Below, piece after piece: positions 7,986-11,480 of a stretch of DNA of 11,480 bases. Position numbers and translations under genes: made by a program. Under the pieces are notes generated by a model. The model searched no databases. It was not told where the DNA came from and worked only from the letters and a program-made list of their open reading frames with translations. Numbering within the stretch: position 1 is the stretch's first letter; the number at the start of each line of letters is the position of its first letter. Source of the stretch: Planctomycetota bacterium (lineage in GTDB: Bacteria; Planctomycetota; B15-G4); NCBI GenBank assembly GCA_003644265.1, contig QNBX01000145.1, forward strand, positions 1-11,480, given 5' to 3'.

Positions 7986-8048
7986 ACCCAGTCCGAGGGG
8001 CGCTCCAGTCTAGATCGGAAGCGGGGTGACGGCGCGATTGTTCGCCCT

Positions 8049-9425
8049 CTACGGCGTGGTGGCCACCAGCGCGTTGCTGGCCGCGTAGCCCTGGGGCCCG
8101 ACCGGGTCCAGGATCCACCACTGCATGTAGGTGGAGAAGCCGGACGGGAAGCCCAGCGGCCACGCGCCGGCCAGGCCGATGACGCCCGCGCCGCCGGTGG
8201 GCAGGGGCAAGAAGTCACCGGGCGGCGAGGGGTCGGGCACCAGCACGCCACCCTTGAAGGGCGCGCCCAGTTCGGAGATCCCCAGCACCAGCCAGGCCGT
8301 GCTGTTCTCCAGCGCGTTGCTCAGCACGAGCGAGACCGGGTCGCCGCCGATGAGCGTGCCCTCGCCGAGGGTCACGGGGTCACCGTGGGTTCCGGCCAGC
8401 GCGTGGCCCAGGTCGAGCCAGCGGCCGACGTCGGGCTCTTCGTCCTCGTCAAAGCCGGGCAGCTCGGGCAGGGCGCCGGGCTTGGGCACCAGCACCACGT
8501 CGAGCACGTCGCCCGGTCGCACCTGCACGCCGGGGATCAGGATGCCCAGGCTGTCCGTGGACACGCAGCCGCACGCCCCGCTGTCGGGGTCGAGCTGGCA
8601 GCGCATCTGGCTGATGATGTTGCCGTCGCACTTGATCGTGCCGCAGATCGAGCCGTCGCACAGGTCGCAGGCGCTGCCGGGCGCGGCGAACCATGGCCCG
8701 CAGGGCGTCTCGTACGCTCCCACGAACACGCCGTTCTTGTGCAGCTCGACCTGCGGGCTGATGTCCAGCTCGTCGCTCAGGCCCGAGGTGGAGAAGGCGA
8801 CCTCGACGAACACGTCGAAGAAGCTGTCCGCCGCCGTGGACGACGGCTGCAACTCGACGTCCCGCAGCTTGCGGTCCCAGGCCACGCTCATGCCGCCGAA
8901 GATCAGCCGGTCGATGTCGTCCGTGTGGTCGCTGTCGGGCAGGGCGCCGGGCGCGGGGCGTAGCAACACCATGATCTCGTCGCCGGGCTGCATCGGCGTG
9001 CCCGGGAAGGAGCTCAGGATCGAGGGGAAGCGGCACTCGCAGCCGGCCGAGGGGCCGCTGCCGTCCTCCAGGCACAGCAGCGTGTTGATCGCGCCGTCGA
9101 GGTATCCGCTGCCGCAGCCGCCCGTGCAGCTGCCGCAGTCGCCCGCGCCGCCGTCGGCCGTGACAGTCATGAGCACCACGGCCATCTCGACGCCGTCCAC
9201 CAGCAGCACGGCCTCCGTCGAGAGATCGATGGGCGAGCTGGTGAGACCGCCCAGCTCGACGGTCCAGGCCAAGTGCACGTCGTGCTGACCGGGCGCGGAG
9301 CCCGGCAGCACGGCCGTGCCCAGGACGCGGCGGTTGCCGATGGGGCCGGCGCCCTGGGCGTCGGCGGGTGCAGACAGGCCGGCCACCAGGGCCAGGGCGC
9401 TGAGGGCTGCGAACGAGGTCTTCAT
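8049..9425 (-). CDS. Secreted Cys-rich protein with internal duplication and shared C-terminal module
   Basis: 458 residues; family not recognised. A clean signal peptide ends near ADA|Q (23/24). Two related blocks follow, about 49-165 and 201-322. Each opens with beta strands (VHLAWTVELG; FFDVFVEVAF), has a cysteine cluster ending in C...CxC (Cys 97, 100, 104, 118, 129, 131; Cys 242, 253, 256, 261, 266, 276, 285, 287) and closes with PG..(M/V)(Q/R)PGD followed by a hydrophobic strand and PxPGALP (151-163; 307-320). The Cys and the signal peptide suggest a disulfide-stabilised exported protein; metal binding by the CxxC and CxC pairs is an alternative. Residues 344-458 are the 115-residue module also found in the protease and the FG-GAP protein. 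The start has AGGAG six bases upstream (9432-9436). A 301-base gap lies before it, so it probably has its own promoter and may head the transcript that includes the protease. Confidence 0.88.
   Translation of the reverse strand: MKTSFAALSALALVAGLSAPADAQGAGPIGNRRVLGTAVLPGSAPGQHDVHLAWTVELGGLTSSPIDLSTEAVLLVDGVEMAVVLMTVTADGGAGDCGSCTGGCGSGYLDGAINTLLCLEDGSGPSAGCECRFPSILSSFPGTPMQPGDEIMVLLRPAPGALPDSDHTDDIDRLIFGGMSVAWDRKLRDVELQPSSTAADSFFDVFVEVAFSTSGLSDELDISPQVELHKNGVFVGAYETPCGPWFAAPGSACDLCDGSICGTIKCDGNIISQMRCQLDPDSGACGCVSTDSLGILIPGVQVRPGDVLDVVLVPKPGALPELPGFDEDEEPDVGRWLDLGHALAGTHGDPVTLGEGTLIGGDPVSLVLSNALENSTAWLVLGISELGAPFKGGVLVPDPSPPGDFLPLPTGGAGVIGLAGAWPLGFPSGFSTYMQWWILDPVGPQGYAASNALVATTP
8052..8396 (-). 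other. Shared C-terminal module, copy 2 (Cys-rich protein residues 344-458)
   Basis: AGTHGDPVTLGEGTL, then WLVLGISELGAPFKGGVLVP, AWPLGFPSGF, MQWWILDPVGPQGYAASNAL and the end VATTP. It matches copy 3 along its whole length, including the LVLG/LVIG strand, the PFKGGVL(V/I)P core and the D.(A/V)G.QG(F/Y)AASN element. Confidence 0.85.
8460..8825 (-). repeat. Second Cys-rich domain repeat of the secreted protein
   Basis: Residues 201-322. Eight Cys, with the last three spaced 9 and 2 (276, 285, 287), against 11 and 2 in the first repeat. Shared elements are DG.I...L/M-C...D..SG...C.C, then PG...RPGD, then a strand and PKPGALPE. Confidence 0.65.
8805..8840 (-). other. STxADSFFDVFV motif in the Cys-rich protein
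   Basis: Residues 196-207 (STAADSFFDVFV) lead into the second Cys-rich repeat. This is the counterpart of the motif at 7713-7748 in the protease. Confidence 0.7.
8931..9281 (-). repeat. First Cys-rich domain repeat of the secreted protein
   Basis: Residues 49-165. Six Cys (97, 100, 104, 118, 129, 131), then PGTPMQPGDEIMVLLRPAPG (141-160) and ALPD. It aligns with the second repeat through the Cys cluster and the PGD...PxPGALP ending, but its N-terminal strands have diverged. Confidence 0.65.
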
Positions 9426-9726
9426 GGGTCTCTCCTAAAGAGTGGGCGCGGCGCGTGACAACGGCGTCAGGCCCGGGGATGTGTGACCCGCCCTCCGAGG
9501 AGCGCCTGCCTCAGGCGTCAGCGCCCTGTGTTCGGTTGGCGGTCACTGACTCCCGCCCGGATGGCCCCTGGCGACCGACAGGAAAATCGAAGCGCGGTCG
9601 CGGGGTCCCTGGCCCAGCTGTCCGCCCGTCGCCATCAGAGCCTGCCGTCCGACCCAGACTCAGCGGTCACTCCCAGACCGTTGCCGGAGCCCTCAGCCCT
9701 CAGCCCAGAGCCAGTGCCCGGAGCCC
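9426..9726. other. Longest gene-free stretch, likely promoter region of the Cys-rich gene
   Basis: No credible coding frame. It holds a perfect six-base-pair hairpin (9503-9517), a nine-base direct repeat gcggtcact at 9539-9547 and 9663-9671, and a 16-base direct repeat at its right end running into the sigma factor stop codon. I see no convincing -35/-10 pair of the housekeeping type; TTGTCA lies near the start, but its partner would overlap the ribosome binding site. An ECF-type promoter could be present and would not be recognisable without its consensus. Confidence 0.5.
9503..9517. promoter_or_regulatory. Perfect hairpin or operator-like inverted repeat upstream of the Cys-rich gene
   Basis: cgcctg, three-base loop, caggcg, 78 bases before the ATG of the Cys-rich gene. 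It could be a protein-binding palindrome or a leader hairpin. The symmetry is certain; the role is a guess. Confidence 0.3.
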
Positions 9727-9733
9727 TCAGCCC
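9684..9733. repeat. 16-base direct repeat at the 3' end of the sigma factor gene
   Basis: ccggagccctcagccc occurs at 9684-9699 and 9718-9733, 34 bases apart. The core cctcagccc occurs a third time at 9698-9706. The right-hand copy contains the sigma factor's TGA stop. It probably reflects local slippage duplication. Confidence 0.6.
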
Positions 9734-10305
9734 GCGGGCGCCAGCTCCCGTTGCAGCCAGGCGCGGGCCAGGCGCCAGCCGCGCTCGGCGGTGCGCGTGG
9801 ACACACCCAGCACCTGAGCCACCTCGGCGTGCTCCAGGCCGGCGAAGAAGCGCAGCTCCACCATGCGGGCCTGCTCGGGGTGGGCGCCCGAGAGGCGACT
9901 GAGGGCCTCGTCCAGAGCCAGCATGTCGCCGCTGCGCCCGGCCAGCTCCGTGGCGGCTTCGTCCAGCGTGACCTGCTCACGCCCGCCGCCACGCTTCTCG
10001 GCGTGCTTGGAGCGGGCGTGGTTCACCAGCACGCGCCGCATGACCGTGGCCGCGATGGCCAGGAAGTGACTGCGGCTCTCCCAGTTCTGGTCGCGCTGAT
10101 TCACCAGCCGCATCCAGGCCTCGTTGACGAGGGCCGTGGCCTGCAGCGTGTGATTGCCGCGCTCGGCCGCCATGCGCCGCCGCGCCAGGCTGTGCAGCTC
10201 GTCGTAGACCAGCGGCAGCAGCTCCTCAAGGGCGCCCTGCTGTCCTTCGCGGGAGGCCGCCAGAAGCTCGGTAACCTGCACGATGTTCGGGGAGCGCTCG
10301 TCCAT
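9727..10305 (-). CDS. ECF sigma factor, TIGR02999 type
   Basis: 192 residues, about the usual length for this family. The sigma-2 region spans about 25-98: LEELLPLVYDELHSLARRRM (26-45), the family hallmark HTLQATALVNEAWMRLV (52-68), and FLAIAATVMRRVLVNHARSK (81-100), the -10 recognition and core-binding part. The linker is charged and Gly-rich (101-112). The sigma-4 region spans about 130-188: QARMVELRFFAGLEHAEVAQ (145-164), then LGVSTRTAERGWRLARAWLQ (166-185), the -35-binding helix-turn-helix. No anti-sigma gene is adjacent; members of this family are often paired with Ser/Thr kinases instead, and such a kinase lies at the left edge of the window. The frame extends 11 codons upstream to a TTG (10336-10338), but the family starts near the ATG chosen. 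That ATG has no clear ribosome binding site and instead follows an inverted repeat. Family identity is secure; targets are unknown. Confidence 0.95.
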   Translation of the reverse strand: MDERSPNIVQVTELLAASREGQQGALEELLPLVYDELHSLARRRMAAERGNHTLQATALVNEAWMRLVNQRDQNWESRSHFLAIAATVMRRVLVNHARSKHAEKRGGGREQVTLDEAATELAGRSGDMLALDEALSRLSGAHPEQARMVELRFFAGLEHAEVAQVLGVSTRTAERGWRLARAWLQRELAPAG

Positions 10306-10306
10306 G

Positions 10307-10325
10307 GTCGCTGATTCTACGCGAC
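10307..10325 (-). promoter_or_regulatory. Inverted repeat directly before the sigma factor start codon
   Basis: GTCGC, nine bases, GCGAC, ending one base before the ATG on the minus strand, where a ribosome binding site would be expected. It could be an operator or a structure affecting translation. If the TTG upstream is the true start, the repeat is merely coding. Confidence 0.3.
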
Positions 10326-10453
10326 GAATTGCCCGCAACGTCGGCCACTGCCCTCGTCAAGCCCAGGGACCGAGTCGCCGGTGTCGAGACCCGGTGTGAC
10401 GCCTCATGGGCGCCAGGAGGCCTGCTATCCCTGCGCCGCTCGACGAGGCGGAC

Positions 10454-10472
10454 GGGCACGGGGCTGGTGCCC
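10454..10472 (-). terminator. Hairpin between the FG-GAP gene and the sigma factor gene
   Basis: GGGCAC, seven-base loop, GTGCCC, 26 bases past the TGA of the FG-GAP gene. It is a perfect six-base-pair GC-rich stem without a T-run. The rest of the 193-base gap (10306-10498) shows nothing coding. The position favours a terminator separating the two genes, but this is weak. Confidence 0.35.
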
Positions 10473-10498
10473 ATGCGATCAGCGTGCGTCCGTACAGC

Positions 10499-11335
10499 TC
10501 AATAGAACGTGACCCTCAGCCCGTTGCTCGCGGCGAAGCCCTGGACGCCGGCGGCGTCCTGGACCCACTGTTGGAGGTAGACGGTCGTGTGATAAGGGAC
10601 GCCCTGCGGGTACGGCGCGCTGATCTGCAGCTGGCCGACCGCGTCGGTGGTCAGGCCTCCGATCAGGATGTCCGGTGACGGGATGAGCACGCCCCCCTTG
10701 AAGGGGGACCAGACATGCTGGAGCCCGATCACGAGCGTGGTCGGTGCGTTGGGCGCCCCGTTGTTCAGGGTCAGGTGCAGGGTCTGAGCGCCGTGCGCGG
10801 TGTTCGAGCCGCCGAGTACCGGCACGCCGTTTGTGCCGGCCAAGCCCAGCCCGAAGTCGGCCCAGGAGACCGCCGGCTCGGTGAAGGTGGCGACCTGCAC
10901 CGCCAGTTCGGACTCGAACAGGAAGGCGGCGCCGGCACCAGGAGGTCCGGAGACGGCGCCGTGAGCATGGCCCCGTGCCCCCACCAGGAAGCTCGTCCCG
11001 TCCATGGCGACGGAGGTACCAAATAAGTTCTTCCAGTTGCCGTGCCCGCTCCAAAACCGCGCGAGCATGTCCTCTGAGTTGACCTCGAAGACATAGGCCA
11101 CGCCGGGCCAATCGACGCCGCCCACGCTCGGCGACCAGCCCGACGCACCGATCAGGGCCTGGCCATCCTCCAGCGCCACCGAGCCGCCGAACCACCGAGT
11201 GTTACTGGACCAATCGGTGGGACGCAGCACGGCGAGCTCGGTGCCGTGAACGTCGAAGACGAACGCCGCGCCGACGTCGTACCACCAGAGAGGGTCAGGG
11301 CGGTGACACCCGGAGAGCCACGGGGGGTCGCACAC
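10499..11335 (-). CDS. FG-GAP repeat protein with shared C-terminal module, apparently N-terminally truncated
   Basis: 278 residues from a GTG. FG-GAP type beta-propeller blades are visible: GAAFVFDVHGTELAVL (22-37), then FGGSVALEDGQALIGASG (49-66) with GVAYVFEV (78-85), then FGTSVAMDGTSFLVGARG (105-122) with GAAFLFES (135-142). The blade period is 56 residues. Residues 166-278 are the C-terminal module shared with the protease and the Cys-rich protein. FG-GAP proteins of this build are normally exported and carry more blades, but here there is no signal peptide and the frame starts in the middle of a blade. The frame is open upstream to a TGA at 11396-11398 with no ATG and no blade-like sequence. 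An AGAGAGGAAG lies too far (about 14 bases) from the GTG to be convincing. I infer loss of the 5' part by insertion, deletion or decay; it may be a pseudogene remnant. Confidence 0.7.
   Translation of the reverse strand: MCDPPWLSGCHRPDPLWWYDVGAAFVFDVHGTELAVLRPTDWSSNTRWFGGSVALEDGQALIGASGWSPSVGGVDWPGVAYVFEVNSEDMLARFWSGHGNWKNLFGTSVAMDGTSFLVGARGHAHGAVSGPPGAGAAFLFESELAVQVATFTEPAVSWADFGLGLAGTNGVPVLGGSNTAHGAQTLHLTLNNGAPNAPTTLVIGLQHVWSPFKGGVLIPSPDILIGGLTTDAVGQLQISAPYPQGVPYHTTVYLQQWVQDAAGVQGFAASNGLRVTFY
10502..10840 (-). other. Shared C-terminal module, copy 3 (FG-GAP protein residues 166-278)
   Basis: AGTNGVPVLGGSNTA, TTLVIGLQHVWSPFKGGVLI, PYPQGVPYHTTVYLQQWVQD, AAGVQGFAASNGLRVTFY. It is the same length and layout as copy 2; only the last residues differ (VTFY in place of ATTP). 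Confidence 0.85.
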
Positions 11336-11480
11336 CCAGCAGCAGAAGACTTCCTCTCTAGCAGCCTGTGGCGGAAGGGCCGTTTTGAGATGCCGTCACG
11401 CCGCTGCGTAGCAGCCCAAGCGCGCGGGGGCTCGCCGGAGGATTCTCGCGATTTGTGCGCGGGATACCGCGACCGCGTTC
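11336..11480. other. Right-edge flank with an unidentified open frame
   Basis: On the minus strand an open frame enters from beyond the window and stops at TAG 11358-11360, giving 40 residues ending NGPSATGC; I cannot assign it. The DNA has an eight-base direct repeat tagcagcc (11359-11366 and 11409-11416), the second inside a palindrome gctgc-gta-gcagc (11403-11415). Such elements occur at ends of insertion sequences, and the adjacent FG-GAP gene looks cut, so an IS end is possible but unproven. Confidence 0.25.

Noticed and set aside
8012..8021. agatcggaag, resembling the start of an Illumina adapter
   Set aside because: Only ten bases match; the next bases diverge and the surrounding sequence is continuous native intergenic DNA.
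10339..10360. TTGACG as a -35 element for the sigma gene
   Set aside because: The only -10-like word (TAGAAT) is about 35 bases away, too far for a sigma-70 type promoter.
10693..10707. Perfect inverted repeat cccccttgaaggggg as a terminator
   Set aside because: It lies inside the FG-GAP gene and encodes the conserved PFKGG core of the C-terminal module; the symmetry follows from the codons.

Overview
The window is very GC-rich bacterial DNA. Every gene I can support lies on the minus strand, so the region reads from right (11480) to left (1). The gene content points to the Planctomycetota, probably one of the large-genome marine lineages. The signs are an ECF sigma factor of the TIGR02999 type, a serine/threonine kinase with the helical N-terminal extension usual in that phylum, large membrane-anchored proteins built from carboxypeptidase-regulatory-like beta-sandwiches, and a C-terminal module (PFKGGVLxP ... 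GFAASNxLxxTTP) that I recognise from planctomycete secreted proteins. This assignment rests on family recognition, not on a search.

Layout in transcription order: (1) the right edge, 11336-11480, has no assignable gene, only an unidentified open frame; (2) 11335-10499, an FG-GAP repeat protein that looks N-terminally truncated; (3) 10305-9727, an ECF sigma factor; (4) a 301-base gap with hairpins and short direct repeats; (5) 9425-8049, a secreted Cys-rich protein with an internal duplication; (6) 7943-5427, a secreted gingipain-type (C25) cysteine protease with propeptide and catalytic His/Cys; (7, 8) 5317-2918 and 2764-383, two tandem paralogues, each with one N-terminal membrane anchor followed by about seven beta-sandwich repeats; (9) 320-1, the N-terminus of a Ser/Thr kinase that runs off the left edge.

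Together this is a regulator plus envelope and exported-protein cluster. Sigma factors and kinases of these two types are often neighbours in planctomycetes; here they bracket four genes for exported or envelope-anchored proteins. I infer, but cannot show, that the sigma factor and kinase regulate the surface genes between them.

The observations most worth following are these. A C-terminal module of about 115 residues is shared by the protease, the Cys-rich protein and the FG-GAP protein, and could be a sorting or anchoring domain. The Cys-rich protein has a tandem domain that I cannot match to a named family. The paralogue pair keeps a scar of its duplication: a 17-bp copy of the protease gene's stop-codon region lies upstream of the second paralogue. 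Long plus-strand open frames are shadows of the high-GC minus-strand genes and are not annotated.
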